In this document: positions 1-13,500 of the stretch, in pieces
Layout of the letters: the number at the start of each line of letters is the position of its first letter
Numbering within the stretch: position 1 is the first letter of the stretch
Source of the DNA: Maylandia zebra
Taxonomy: Eukaryota > Chordata > Actinopteri > Cichliformes > Cichlidae
DNA: 64,000 bases
Direction: 5' to 3'
NCBI RefSeq assembly: GCF_041146795.1
Contig: NC_135175.1
Span: 32,488,136-32,552,135 of the forward strand
Notes under the pieces: model-generated
Database searches by the model: none
Told to the model about the DNA's origin: nothing
The model's input: only the letters and a program-made list of their open reading frames with translations
Position numbers and translations under genes: made by a program

Positions 1-741
1 GTGGAGTGGGATCGGTTCGGATTATGGATCAACCGTGATCCGTTGCACAACTGCTAGCTTGGTTCAGTGAAGGAGAACATCAGAGTCTGATTGTAACCTG
101 AGGAATTTTTTACTTTTACTCCCTACATTAAAAATATATCTGTATTTTCTACAACTTACATTTACAAAACAGACTTTTTACTTTTGGTTTAAGGCATTTG
201 CGGGGAGTTATTTCATCACTGCAGGCATCAAACATTAAACCGATTTGAGCCTAAACAGTAACACATGAAAGCTAAGATGAACATGAAAGAGGCAAAACTG
301 TGTGCCATAGCCAGGGGTTAAAATGGGCTGGTTCCCCCCCCCCCCCCCTCTTGCACAGCACTAAACAAATGCAGGTGCTCATAAGTTGCAGTCACAGGAC
401 TTCAGTACCTAGCTAGCCTGTTGTGTGCAGTTTGTCTCACAGTGTGTTGCTGGCTAAAGGTCCAGCTGCTGTACATCACAGGGAGAGAAAAGAAAGAGAG
501 CTAACTTCACTCAGAGATGGAGAAAGATAAGACACACAGGACAGGAGAGGAAGAAGAGAGGTTAGATTTAAAGGGAAGGACTGCTCAGTGGGATTTGATC
601 AACTCAATGTTAATTCAGTTGTACATTGTTGTACATTGCAAAACAATCTGAGACAAACTATTTAGTGAAGTGATTGTATATATAATAAAATACAGAGTCA
701 TATAACAGGTTGGGAGTATGAGAGTTTTAGACGTGACTGAT
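1..741. other. Gene A intron 1, conserved unit segment
   Basis: No exon is visible. The stretch matches the introns between exon 1 and exon 2 of genes B and C (around 22010-22190, 24780-25400 and 38760-39060), so the window opens inside intron 1 of minus-strand gene A, whose finger exons must lie left of base 1. A poly-C run sits near 336-349. On the plus strand at about 516 there is a short open frame beginning MEKDKTHRTGEEEERLDLKG that recurs in two other units; I treat it as part of the repeated intron and not as a gene. Confidence 0.6.
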
Positions 742-3700
742 CAGGGCAAAATTGCTAGCCCGAAGTCCCGGGGCTAGCGATTTTTCCAGTCGGGCTACCA
801 AAATCTATCTCTGCCCTGCCCGTTGGGCTATCATAGGAAGGAAAAATATATATCAATGCTTTTGCATTCCTTCGGAAATGTAGCTGGGTAATTATGTCAT
901 TGGCATCGATGAGCCACTGTCAATATGTGACATATTGAAATTGCGTTTGAATTTTCGCTTGTTTTTTGCTTTCACTTTGCTATCGGGCGAACTGTGTATA
1001 GAGAGCGACAGCACTGATTGGTGAGTGACGATAATTTGCGCACCAATTCCTCTGACATCGTCTTATCAATCATTAGCTTACTACGCAGACATGACAAGTG
1101 AAATCTCCCGCAGCAAGCTTAAACATGTGAGAGGCTGATCGCGCAGCGAATCGCTGAGCGTTATGTGAGTGCGTGTGTAAAAGCAACAGGATATATATTT
1201 TAGTTCTGCTGAGCCAAATAAGACAGGTCAGGGTGAAGAACTGACAGCCAAAGAAAAGCTTACCAGAAAACGGAAAAGTTCTGACAAATCAGACTGTAAG
1301 GCAAAAAGAAAGTGCAGCTTTTTTTTTTTTTTGTCCCGTTTGGATCTTTAGCCATCAGAATTGTTGTCTTAAGGCCAAGAAAGATGCCAAGTGGATTTAT
1401 TTTACCAAGCGGATCATCATGGCCTTGCCATATTGGTCCATTTGATTGACCTTTATTATAATTATGTATTTATTTTATTTTATTTTCAGTTGCTACAAAC
1501 AGGACAGACATGACTGGGGGATAGGACAGGGAGAAAGAATGAAAGAAAGAGAGGGAGAGAAAGAAAAACAGAGGGGAGAAGAGACGGTGAGAAAGGGGGG
1601 AAGAAAGAAAGAAAAACAAACAAAACACCTGGATCACCTGTATGGAGAAAAAAAAAAACAGAAGACAAAGCAAAAAAAAAAAAAAAAAAAAAAAGAGCAA
1701 CATAATAAATACAGCACCATCACAATAAACTAGCTAGCAGTAGATAACAGTAGATGCTAAATATTAAACGCTATTGTGCAGCACGCAAGATAGACAGCGC
1801 ACAATGTGCTTTGAGGCAGCAGCCAAGAAAGGTGTAGTCCGCGTCTGTGAACATCCGTATGTACACCTGTGTGGATACCTGTGTGGATACCCGTGTGGAT
1901 CAGCATGCTTGTATTCCAAAGGTTTCTCCATGTAACGATCTACTAGGGAGTGTGGGGAGCCATAGCCCCGTCCCCCAGGGCATGAAGCAGGTATGGAGGA
2001 GATCCAGGCCCCAGACATCCAGAGGCCCCAGAGTACGAGGACCCGAGGAAGACCACCAAAAGGGGGGGGAACCGTGCCACCCTCCTGGGAAGAGCTGAGT
2101 AGAGCCCCAAACGAGAGGTCACAAGGGGTTGCAGTGGCGTGCCCGCGGGCTCTGCTGGCAGCCAGCTGTGCCAAAGAGGACTGAGCTTCAGGCCCAGAGG
2201 CCAGAGGTCTGAGACAAGAACCACCAACACACCAACGTCTGAGGGCATCAGCCACCAGCAGGGAGTGTGGTGAGGGGAGATAGGCCTCCGTACTTTGCAG
2301 GGCCTGAGATGTACCCAGAGAGGCTGAGTCTAAGACCCAACCTGACATATAGACAGACGAACAGGCGCACGCGGACACAAACGTGCATTCCCACCCCCAT
2401 ATACACAACCAAATACTCGGCACTCACCCAACGTGTAGACAGACACAAATAGACACTGCACAGACAGTCACACTCCCCAAACATACTCTATATCCCAGGT
2501 CCAGGTACCCCTGCCCCCAGAGGTGCAAGCCGCACCTAGACCCAGGAGATGTAATGCTTCTCTCTGGGGTGGAGGCAAGCGGACCACCTCCTTATCTGCA
2601 GTAGCAGGGAGGCCCCGCATCCCAGACCCCAATCTGAGGGCCAGCACCTCCTCCCAGCCCCCCAGCCCTGACGGCTAACAGAACCGGGGTGAGTGAAGAC
2701 CCCGAACCTCCCTACGCCCGCTCATATGTAGTGTTGCTGTGTGCTGTTCTAAAGTGCATTTAAAACACAGGAGAGCATGGTACTAGCTTCCTCTCAGAGA
2801 GCAGCACGGCTCTTCCCGAAAACCCTTAGTGTCTAAATGCATTTAAAATTGAGGGTAGGGCACCAGCGCCAGAGGTGGGTTGGAGTACACCGACCATCCT
2901 CTGGATGCTGTAAAACGTGCCCACCCCCAAGGCCCTATATGTATGTGTTATGTGAGAGTGTGAGTAATGTGTCTAGGTTGCAGAATAAAATTGAGGCACA
3001 GGCGGCCAGAAGGGGACAGAGGGGGAGTGCCTCCCCTGCACCCTGGTGACAAACCTGCACCCCAAGCCCTGCGTGTGCGGGTGGGTGTGGTAGAGCAGGA
3101 ATAGGGAGGCAGCTGAGGACAGGGAGGGAAGAAAGGGAGGGGCAAGCGGCCCCTCCCTGGGGCCAGCTCCCCCACTGACCCCAGTAGGCACCCACACACT
3201 CTGGAACCCACCAGGGCAAGGGGGCCCAGGCCCATCCGGACCGGGGCCCGCAGCAGCAGCACCGCCCAGCCCCACAGAGTCCGGGGCAGCCCACCCGACT
3301 CCACCCCAGAGAAAACTGCACCCACCCCATCATCCAATCATCTCCCAAACTACACAAGACAATAGACACCCAGGTTGAGTTCATTCTCCACCTCTCCTAT
3401 ATCTCTCCCCCCACCTGCAGAGTGAGCTCCTGTAGAGAGGAGACCACCTGCAAAGATATAACAGCCTCCCCACCAGTTAGAGAGACCCCTAGTTGGGCCG
3501 ATGCACCAGAGGTCCCCTGCACTGGGACTGAGCCCCCCCTGCACCCACCCCCCCGCAGCTCCGGCGACACAACAGCCAGGACCCAAGCCCCCAAGGCCCA
3601 GCCAGCACCCCAGACCGGGGGCGGAGCACCCCCAGACCCCCAAGCCTCCACGCCCATCCCGGACCCACCCAGGGGCAGCCAGGCTACCAGGCCAGTAACC

Positions 3701-3983
3701 AACATCCGCCAGCACAGACCCTCCCCCATCTCCGCTGTACGCAGCAACAAGGAAAACACCATCTAAGAGCCACCAGAGCCCCTAACCAGGTCATGGCCAC
3801 ATCCCCCGGGTTAGGCCCTCCAGGGAAACATCCCTAGGAACTCCCCAGACGCCCTAAGGCCGTCCTCAACCACAATAGCGAAGGCAGGACCAAACCATGA
3901 CCCCCCACCCCCACTAGGTGATGGAGCCCAAAGGAATTGATCAAATGTGATGGCAGAGGCTGTATCAAGACTAATGTGATCTA

Positions 3984-4352
3984 TTAGAGGGTTTTTATAT
4001 TGGTTAGAATTAAGATTATTTTTATTTTTCCAGTTAATGAGGACCATTTTCTTGGCAATGCATAGGGCCGTAAAAACAACGTGTTTATTTCTGCAGTGAC
4101 CTCATCCAAGTTGCCAAGCAAGCATACTAAAGGGGAGGCTGGAATGTTACATTTCAGACACTTTGATAAGTCTTCACATATCTCACGCCAAAACTTCTGC
4201 ACTGGTGGACAGAACCAAAGAGCGTGGATGTAATTGTCCGGTGTATTTGCTGTGCAGTGTGAGCAGTTGTTGGAAGGCGTATAGCCCATCTTGAACATCC
4301 TATGACCAGTATAGTGCACTCTGTGTAATATTTTGTATTGTATTAATTGCAA
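3984..4352 (-). pseudogene. L1 ORF2 C-terminal fragment
   Basis: The minus strand reads through the part of fish L1 ORF2 that follows reverse transcriptase. It has the typical YKILHRVHYTGHRMFKMGY stretch, then a Cys-x2-Cys-rich segment with H and W residues around a tumour of aromatic residues (FWREICEDL). About 120 residues are open. It is detached from the RT part at 6659-7050 by the younger L1 insertion. No function is expected. Confidence 0.7.
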
Positions 4353-4420
4353 ACTGGGAAATTTGGGGGGTTTTAGACTAAAAAATAAATAAATTGTACC
4401 ACACTTGGTGGTGTTTGTAA

Positions 4421-6411
<1,991 letters not shown>

Positions 6412-6658
6412 AGGTCTGAAATTTCTAGGTTATTACATAGTGCCTGTTCTACATCTATCCAAGGTTCATCTAAGAGGGTGTGTTTAAACCATCTAGAGAT
6501 GAACTGAAGCCTGTTGGCTAAAAAATAGTGATTAAAGTTAGGCAGATCTAATACTCCTTATCCTTGGTCTTTTGTAGTGTTTTTAAGCTGATACGTGGGG
6601 GTTTATCTTTCCAAAGGAATTTAGAAATATACGAGTCTAGAGATCTGAACCAATCTTG

Positions 6659-7050
6659 TTATGGCTTTTTTGGGATCATTGAAAATAAATAGTTTATTTT
6701 TGGCAAGACCATCATTTTTACAGCGGCAACCCTTCCCATGAGTGATGTGGGTAGATATTTCCACCTAGCCAGATCGCCTTCTACCTTCTTTAAAAGTGGG
6801 ATGTGGTTTAATTTAGTTAATTCTGAAAGCTTAGGAGAGACATTAATACCTAAATATTTAATATTTCCAGATTGCAGTGGGGAAGGAGAAGAATTATGGA
6901 AGGAGCAATTAATCGGAAGAACTGTAGATTTTGACCAGTTAATTGAATAATCTGAGACACTTGAGAAAGAATTTATCAATGCAATTACCCCATTGAGCAG
7001 CTTTATGGTTTCATGGACAAAAGAATTTCTGTGGCTGCAATATGACACGC
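6659..7050 (-). pseudogene. L1 reverse transcriptase fragment
   Basis: The minus strand encodes the post-palm part of a fish L1 reverse transcriptase: a segment with KYLGINVSPKLSEL, then KKVEGDLARWKYLPTSLMGR and a KINYLF motif. These match the region that follows the YADD box in L1 ORF2. The frame runs on into the neighbouring mini-hAT, so the N-terminal part of that open frame is not L1. The catalytic aspartates are absent. Confidence 0.75.
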
Positions 7051-7058
7051 TATATAAC

Positions 7059-7497
7059 CAGGGGTGCACATAAGTGGTCCGCAGGTGCGCATTCGCTGTC
7101 AAAATAAAAAACGCACACAAGATAAGAAGTTGCAACGCGTGTTTGCGTACATAAGATTTTCTGGAGGAGGACAGACATTTGTTTAGAACTCTTAAAGATG
7201 TCGAAGAAGCAAGCTCCTTTAAGCAATTACTTTGGCGTTCCTCCACCGCCAAAGAAATGTCAGAAGGAGTCCAAACCACAAAAGAAACGCGTATTCTCGG
7301 AAAAGTGGTTGCAGGAGGTGAGCTGGCTTCAAACAAATGATGAACGCACAGAGATTTGGTGCAGAATATGTCATGAAAATCCCACTCTAGCGGACAAAAA
7401 CAGCTTTTTATATGGACGCAAACGCGCGTTGCAACTTCTTATCTGGTGTGTGTTTTTTATTTTGACAGCGAATGCGAACCACTTATGTGCACCCGTG
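7059..7497 (+). mobile_element. Internally deleted hAT with BED/TTF-type 5' coding end
   Basis: Termini CAGGGGTGCACATAAGTGG (left) and its near-perfect inverse at 7405-7497 form inverted repeats of about 95 bp. The flanks tatataac (7051-7058) and taaataac (7498-7505) are an 8-bp duplication with one mismatch. Inside, an ATG at 7198 starts MSKKQAPLSNYFGVPPPPKK, and further on WCRICHENP, the start of a BED/TTF-type zinc-binding domain as seen in ZNF862-like hAT transposases. The frame then runs into the right terminal repeat, so only the first 70 or so transposase residues survive. Confidence 0.8.
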
Positions 7498-7627
7498 TAA
7501 ATAACATAATGTTCTGCCGGATGTGTTGTTGGTTTTCCCTCAAGAAATGCATTATTGCTCAGTCTGCAATATCTTTCCCAGAACAAACACCAATTGCAAA
7601 TAACATACTAAAAATAAACCTGAAAAT

Positions 7628-7804
7628 CAGTTTAAAACAGCGAACTATGTTGCAAAGAGTGAACTACCACTGGCACAATTTAGCAGTCTTTGCAAACTTC
7701 AAAAAGCAAATGGCCTAGATTTTGGTTCCACTTGTCTCTTACCCGTGACTTCAGGATCTGACGCAGACGGATTCATGTTCTACACAGTTCTTGCATGTTC
7801 ATAG
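7628..7804 (+). pseudogene. hAT transposase fragment
   Basis: An open frame of 58 codons ending in TAG at 7802 contains NYVAKSELPLAQFSSLCKLQ and NGLDFGST. It lines up with the equivalent segment of the hAT in gene B intron 2 (IAKEEVPFTKFKSEITLHRK, NGLDINPT). It belongs with the transposase start at about 1204-1318, from which it is separated by the L1 insertion. Confidence 0.55.
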
Positions 7805-7956
7805 AAATTTCTGTTCAATTAGAACCAAGTATTTGAGTTGATGATTGAAATTTTAATACAATGTTGTAATTTGTGTTTCAATAATTTTTTAATTAATGTT
7901 TTGTTTCCGTTAAAATATTATACTTTAATGTGGTGAAACTGTGATATTTTCCTCAC

Positions 7957-8062
7957 CTTCTGTGTTGAGCTCATTGTTTCCTCTGTAGTGACTCAGCCGA
8001 GTCCAGATGGCTGAAAATGTTCCTCTGCTGCTCCGTCAGACTCTTCTCCTCCTGCTGATCAG
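7957..8062 (-). CDS. Gene A exon 1 (zinc-finger leader exon)
   Basis: This 106-nt exon has an acceptor at 8063 (CAG before CTGATCAGCAGG) and a donor GTGAGG at 7956-7951. Most of it is 5' untranslated. The start codon is at 7974-7972 and only 18 nt are coding, giving MSSTQK, ending in phase 0. It is nearly identical to the leader exons of genes B and C. The finger-encoding exons for this copy must lie to the left of the window because none occurs between here and base 1. The 742-7930 transposon block sits in its downstream intron. Splice sites were assigned by comparison among copies, not by transcript data. Confidence 0.65.
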
Positions 8063-8840
8063 CTGGGACACAAAACAGATCTTTGTTAGGCTCCACACTG
8101 CACTGAAGAGTCAAAGTGTCTCATATGTTCATCTGACAACATAAAGTACAAATTTCACTCTGATTGCTTGTAGAAATCTTGTGAGACGTGTTGTGCTGCA
8201 AAGTGAGGAAACTCTCTCACTCACTTATACTTCAGGAGGAACTTTGTGACATTGGCTCTAATATTCTAAGCAGCCCTTTACTATGACAGGGTCATAAAGT
8301 CATATTTTTCTACCAAATCACCAAGAGCTGCACATTAACCACCACAATATATTTTATTCTCTGTGCTTTCAAATATGAACACTGTTTACTTTCATCTCTG
8401 TTTCATTCGTTTTTGTTAACATCTTCCTGTGCATCACTTTACAGCAGCCACACTCATTAAAATGAGACTTTGTAGGAGTTCACTTCCTCTCATGTGTTCA
8501 TCCACAGCAGCTGGACAAGAAAGTTTATAGTGACCCTGATACTGCAGCAGATCGCTCTCATCCATTTCCTGTTATCACTTCAAATAGAAATGAGGCTGTA
8601 GAGGTTTGGTGCAGGCAGAAAAACAGCTGCAGGGACAATGAAAAGACTTTTCTGCTGCAACTTCTCCCAGCATGCTGAGCTAATGATTAGTTGGTGTTTT
8701 TCTCCAAACACTCTCTCACTCTTCTCTCAACGTGTTCACAATAAACTGTGAACAGACACCGAGGAGAGCAGCAGAAGACCTCATTCAGGAGCTAAACTCA
8801 ACATGAACTGAACTCACAGTAAAGTTAGCTCGGTGCTTAC
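8063..8840 (-). other. Gene A intron 0
   Basis: This intron lies between the untranslated exon 0 and leader exon 1. It is largely collinear with the corresponding intron of gene B (25529-28172) except that gene B carries extra insertions. I see no coding signal or RNA gene. Confidence 0.55.
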
Positions 8841-8935
8841 CTTTAGATGAGCCCACAAACCGAGAGAAACTCCGCGATGAAGCTGCAACTCTTTCCAAAC
8901 ACAGGAAACAGATCAGGGAGCAGAGACCCACGTGG
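8841..8935 (-). other. Gene A exon 0 (5' UTR)
   Basis: A clean donor (CTAAAG followed by GTAAGC, 8840-8835) ends a segment conserved in all three complete leaders (also 28173 and 45297). No ATG in it opens a frame into exon 1, so it is taken as untranslated. The transcription start is not defined by the sequence; the right boundary is approximate. Confidence 0.5.
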
Positions 8936-9260
8936 TTCACGCTGATCTCAGCTACGATCCAGGAGACAAGGGTGGGCAGATCGATGCAGATATCGATCCC
9001 AACGGTGGTACTACTTTATTCTCTTTGAATGGAAAAACAGCTCTCTCTGCAAAAACCTCCTCTCGTGGAACATTCTTACTTTGTTCCGCCCCTTCTTCTT
9101 CTTCTTCATATCGTTTATTTGCGGTTGTCAAACAACAAAATGGTGAATTACCGCCACCAACTGGTGTGGAGTGTGAACTGGAACGTCGACCCTCAAATCC
9201 TCCCAAATAATTTACTCTCTTTGAATAACTGGAATAAGGCCTGATAACTTTCTCTTCTTG
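8936..9260 (-). promoter_or_regulatory. Putative gene A promoter
   Basis: Immediately upstream of exon 0 there is a block conserved in all three units, including an E-box CCACGTGG at about 8928-8935 and GATCGATGCAGATATCGATC at about 8979. No TATA box is evident. The open frame on the plus strand (MVHADLSYDPGDKGG) recurs in the other units but is best explained by conservation of this upstream DNA. Promoter status is inferred from position. Confidence 0.35.
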
Positions 9261-10403
9261 AGTCCTTTTGCAGTAAATCAATAAGATCCAGTTTTGTTTT
9301 TATGTTACTGAGGTTTTGGATCAGTTACCTTCTCACAGTGTAATATAACATGTGCTATAATTTTCTCTTTTTTGAATGATTTGAATGGAGGTTATAATCC
9401 ACCATCACTGAACTGAAATGAATCTCTAAGTAGGAAGTCATCAGTTCAGTTTTTGATCAATTTGAGTGTATTTTACTGTGCAGGCTGAGTTTGATTCGAT
9501 GAGTTAGGGTTTCTTATTGGTTATATTAATGTCATTAAATAGTTTTTTATTAGTTTTTTTTAATTAATTCATGTATGTATTTCCTTTTATATATAGCACT
9601 AATTTACAGTGGGAGTTTCCAAGGTGTGTTATTGCAGGGTAAATGTTATTTAGAGCCTTTTAAAAGTATTCTAATAATATCTTATCTTTTAACAGGAGTG
9701 ACTGATTTTAAAAATGTGACTCTTTATGTCTGTTTAATATTTCATTAGTCTCTGTTACTCTATTATTTCTCTCCATACTCAACCTTGTTTTTTCCTATAA
9801 CAGTTATATATCAAATATTATAAATCTGACTTTGATAAATATTTAGATCTTCGCACATTTCAGGGTCCAAGTGTGGGTTGACTGAAGTGTTTGTTTTTAT
9901 CCCCACAACATAATAAACATTTACTGTTATATGTACAGAACCAAAAATCAAAAATATGATATATGCATTACTGTCTTCAGCCTCTAGGGGTCATTGTTGT
10001 TCAGGAAGTGCATTCTCCTCTGACAAGCTGCTAAAAGCGCTTCTCTAACCAAAGACTGTAAACAGAAGATGCGAGAGTTCAGAAACAGTAAAACAGATTC
10101 ACAGAAGCCACAGTGACATTAAACATACAGCACTGACAGTGATGACAGACAACATTACAGGTCAGTTGCAAAAACAATAACACTAATACAGAACACTGAC
10201 TATAAATAATGACATTAGACCTCACTAAGATCAGGATAACTGGTGACCTTCAGGGCATCAATCCAGTATGCCTCTGATGACATGACATGAGCAGTGTTAC
10301 AATTTATGAAACTGATGAAAGATTTTATTACAAAAAACTAAAGGAGTGTTTGTAAAATAGAATCTCTCGGGAAAATGAAGGTGTGGCAACACACAAATAT
10401 ATA
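9261..10403. other. Unit I upstream flank
   Basis: No gene is visible. The stretch is almost collinear with 28575-29484 in unit II, so it belongs to the duplicated unit. It is AT-rich with no open frame worth reporting. The sequence around 10290-10350 also reappears near 49293-49340 upstream of gene C. Confidence 0.5.
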
Positions 10404-10411
10404 TTAGCAAT

Positions 10412-11779
10412 TTGAGATGGACCGATCCGATATTAGGTATCTGTCCGATACTGACGTAAATTACTGGATCGGATATCGGAGAAAAATTTAAAAAAATGTA
10501 ATCGAGCCATTAAATATCAAAAAAGCACCTCACAAAACTTGCGACATGGCGTAACTCGGCTCATAACCGTAGCACATTGCAGCAGTACGGGTCACGTGAT
10601 AGAGCGGCTGTGTGTATTTGTAGCCTCGCTACCAATCCGGCATTTCATCTCCGAGGAAGTTTTCCCAGAGAGAAGTAAAGCAAGTGTGTAAGTTCATCTC
10701 TGAATATTTGTAAAGCATTCCAGCGTTAAGCTTAACAACCGATATATGGAGCGACTGCCTCTTCTCTCTCCTGCTGCTACTTCAATCGAAACTGATTAAT
10801 GATCAGCTGATCGGCTTTTCTGTCACGAGTCCGTCTCTCTTGTTTGTTTATTGCTCACTTCGTGCCAGAAAGAGGAAACCAGCAGCTGAACAACTGCAGC
10901 ACGTTTTAGCTTGATAAGCTGTTGTTAGAATCTATTTATTATTACTTTCTACTCCAGGATCTTTTTCTACGTAGCTGACGGCTGGTAACTGTGCAGGGGC
11001 GGATCTAGCAAAGTTTAGCCAGGGGGGCCGATAGGGCATTAACAGGGAAAAGGGGGGCACAAAAACATACTTTTCTTTCTTATTCTCATTTAAAATGTCT
11101 AGCTTTTAATAAATAATTATCCGAATCTTACACCCAAAGTTTTAATCTGATGTAAAATGTATAGAAGTCCATTACTGTATATAGTAACTATTAAGTCCAA
11201 TATACCCTAGTAAGCTGTAGTACTTTTTCCTTTGGGAAGATACCATTTGTTCAATCTGCAATTCTGTTGAAGAAAGATGTTGAATCTATTTAATTATTCT
11301 TGAAAAATTACTGGTTTTTGTGTTTGTTTGTTTTTCCACACTGCATCAAATTAAAGTTGATTACGTCAATTAAGCATCATGAGGTGGAGGGTGGGTGGTT
11401 CCCTATTTTTTTTTTTTTTTTTTGCTGGGAGTTTTAGAACCCTATTAGTTAAGTTGCTTATTATTTCTGCTAAGTACTCTTTAAAATACCAGAATAGGGA
11501 GGATGGTGTAGGTTTAAGTTTATTAGATTGATCAGTATTGCTGAACTATGAAATATTTTGGGTGCAGTGCAGTTTTTTGCATACAGGTATAACAGAATAG
11601 CTTTAGTGTTTGTTTGTTTTTTTAACGTGAGTATGAACGTATACAAAAAGCAGCAAGATATTAAAAAACTGTTTTATTGATTAAAAAACACACTATATCG
11701 GATTCATATCGGTATCGGCAGATATCCAAATTTATGATATCGGTATCGGACATAAAAAAGTGGTATCGTGCCATCTCTA
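10412..11779 (-). mobile_element. hAT-like element with TAGAGATGG termini, copy 1
   Basis: Termini are TTGAGATGG (left) and CCATCTCTA (right). The left flank ttagcaat (10404-10411) is repeated on the right as ttagcaa (11780-11786) plus a T at 14725. That 8-bp duplication was cut by the later Helentron insertion at 11787. A second copy lies in inverted orientation at 39098-40402. Terminal parts are rich in GATATCGG-like repeats. No transposase frame remains. Strand is relative to copy 2. Confidence 0.75.
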
Positions 11780-11885
11780 TTAGCAACTAGAAAAAATTGC
11801 ATTTCCTGCGAAAATGCTGTGTGGATGCCTTACGCTGAAGATTTCTGCTGAAAAAAGCAGAAAAAGTTGAAAAAACAAAAAACAT

Positions 11886-11958
11886 TGCCCTGAGCGAGAT
11901 TCGAACCTGGCCTTTCTGATCTATAGGCGGCGTCTCACCTTACTGGACCAAACTGATT
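11886..11958 (-). other. tRNA-like module 1 in Helentron
   Basis: On the minus strand a box-B-like GGTTCGAATC follows a box-A-like TGGTCCAGTAAGG at tRNA-like spacing. I could not draw a full cloverleaf, so it is more likely a tRNA-derived sequence than a working tRNA. Confidence 0.35.
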
Positions 11959-12225
11959 CTTACAAAGAAGAGGTGGAGAGACTGACAATTCTGGTGAAAT
12001 TAGCAGAAGCTGCTTAGTATTGTGCTAATAAGAGGTGAAAAGGCTAAACATTTAGCAGAAAAGAGGTGAATCAGAAGAAGTTCTGCTGAAAAGAGGTAAA
12101 GAAGCAAAAAGATGAGTTGAAAAGAGGTGTAGAAGTGCTTGCTGAAGATGGCTGTATGTGTAATGACACACTGGAGAGTGTCAAGAAAGCAGAGCGCATG
12201 CAAGCAGGGAACATGTGTAGCAACT

Positions 12226-12296
12226 GTCACAGGTAGGATTCGAAACTCTGCCCCCGGGTCTCACGGCAGCTGCCCTACCCTCTGAGCCAAATGAGT
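12226..12296 (-). other. tRNA-like module 2 in Helentron
   Basis: The minus strand shows TGGCTCAGAGGGTAG (box A-like) and GTTTCGAATCCTACC (box B-like) about 40 nt apart. It is the first of two tandem copies and has a less canonical B box than the second. Confidence 0.35.
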
Positions 12297-12783
12297 TCTG
12301 GTCTCAAGCAAATATATGATGAGAGAGAAAATGTGCACTGTGGAGCAGAAGCTCAAATTAGCAGAAAAGAGGTGAAGAGGAAGAACTTTGTTGTGAAATG
12401 AGGTAAAGAAACTGAAATTTGTGCTTAAAACAAGTGAAAAAGCTGAACTCTGAAATCCTGCTAAAACAGTAGTAGAGGCTGATATTTTTCAGCTACTCAC
12501 TGAGCCAAACTGGTTCTCACGTAACTGAAAAAAGGTGGAAAAGCTTAAAATTCTAATGAAAACAGCAGAAGAGGCTAAGTGCACTGTGGAGCAGGAGCTC
12601 TAATTAGCAGAAAAGAGGTGAAGAGGAATAATTTCTGCTGAAAAGAGGTAAAGAAGCAAAAAGCCGAGTTGAAAAGAAGTGTAGAAGCAGAAGTGCTTGC
12701 TGAAGATGGCTGTATGTGTAATGACACACTGGAGAGTGTCAAGAAAGCAGAGCGCATGCAAGCAGTGAACATGTGTAGCAGCT

Positions 12784-12850
12784 GTCACAGGTAGGATTCG
12801 AACCTCTGCCACCGGGTCTCACGACAGATGCCCTACCCTCTGAGCCAAAT
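12784..12850 (-). other. tRNA-like module 3 in Helentron
   Basis: This is the second tandem copy of module 2, with a better B box (GGTTCGAATCC). The anticodon arm does not fold convincingly. A tRNA-scanning covariance model would decide. Confidence 0.35.
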
Positions 12851-13430
12851 GAGTTCTGGTCACAAGCAAAGATATGATGAGAGGGAAAATGTGCACTGTG
12901 GAGCAGCAGCTCAAATTAGCAGAAAAGAGGTGAAGAGGAAGAACTTTGTTGTGAAATGAGGTAAAGAAACTGAAATTTGTGCTTAAAACAAGTGAAAAAG
13001 CTGAACTCTGAAATCCTGCTAAAACAGCAGAAGAGGCTGATATTTTTCAGCTACTCATTGAGCCAAACTGGTTCTCACGTAACTGAAAAAAGGTGGAAAA
13101 GCTTAAAATTCTAATGAAAACAGCAGAAGAGGCTGAGTGCACTGTGGAACAGAAGCTCAAATTAGCAGAAAAGAGGTGAAAACAGCAGAAGAGGGTGAGA
13201 TTTGTGCTGATAAGAGGTGAAACTGCGGAACCAATCAGAGGTACTGCTTCTGTCTGCTTCATCAGGCTGTGTACTTGTATGTATTTCTGCCATAGACTGT
13301 TAACCAGAATCTGAGGTCCATATTAGAAAAGCTGCTAAAATCATTAAACTTTGCAGAATTGTAATAAATTATCAATATGAATTACCGGTCTGTGATAGTG
13401 TATAAATTTGTAGTTAAAAAAAAAACATGT

Positions 13431-13500
13431 GGGCCAAGGTGGAATCGAACCCACGACCTCTGGTCTGAAGAGCGGTGTCATTACCAATCGCGCCACCTCT
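13431..13500 (-). other. tRNA-like module 4 in Helentron
   Basis: The minus strand contains GGTGGCGCGATTGGTAATG, then CTCTTCAGACCAGAG, which can form a 4-bp stem with a 7-nt loop, then GTGGGTTCGATTCCAC. This is the most tRNA-like of the four modules. It differs in sequence from modules 1-3, so at least three tRNA-like sequences are combined in one element. Confidence 0.4.

Larger units (their letters stand above)
12081..13190. repeat. Two-copy tandem repeat, period about 555 bp
   Basis: Sequence starting TTCTGCTGAAAAGAGG at 12081 recurs at 12633, and GTGCACTGTGGAGCAG at 12334 recurs at 12892, with about 95% identity by eye over the unit. Both copies carry a tRNA-like module. Within each unit short AGCAGAAAAGAGGTGAA motifs are themselves repeated many times. 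The tandem is internal to the Helentron-type element. Confidence 0.8.

Noticed and set aside
1470-1703. Phenylalanine/leucine-rich minus-strand frames (also 18741-19002)
   Set aside because: Complement of A/G-rich L1 3' sequence.
1764-3766. Several long open frames in both strands of a GC-rich stretch
   Set aside because: They lie in L1 3' sequence, overlap in many frames, are low-complexity (Pro/Gly/Ser-rich) and are not kept open in the related copy at 4778-6411.
8932-9210. Recurring plus-strand frame MVHADLSYDPGDKGG (also near 28264 and 45388)
   Set aside because: It is antisense to the promoter and exon 0 region; the whole DNA block is conserved and the frames end at different places in each unit.
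13431-13500. Functional tRNA gene
   Set aside because: Boxes A and B are present but the T stem and acceptor stem do not pair properly, and it lies inside a transposon. Listed only as tRNA-like.
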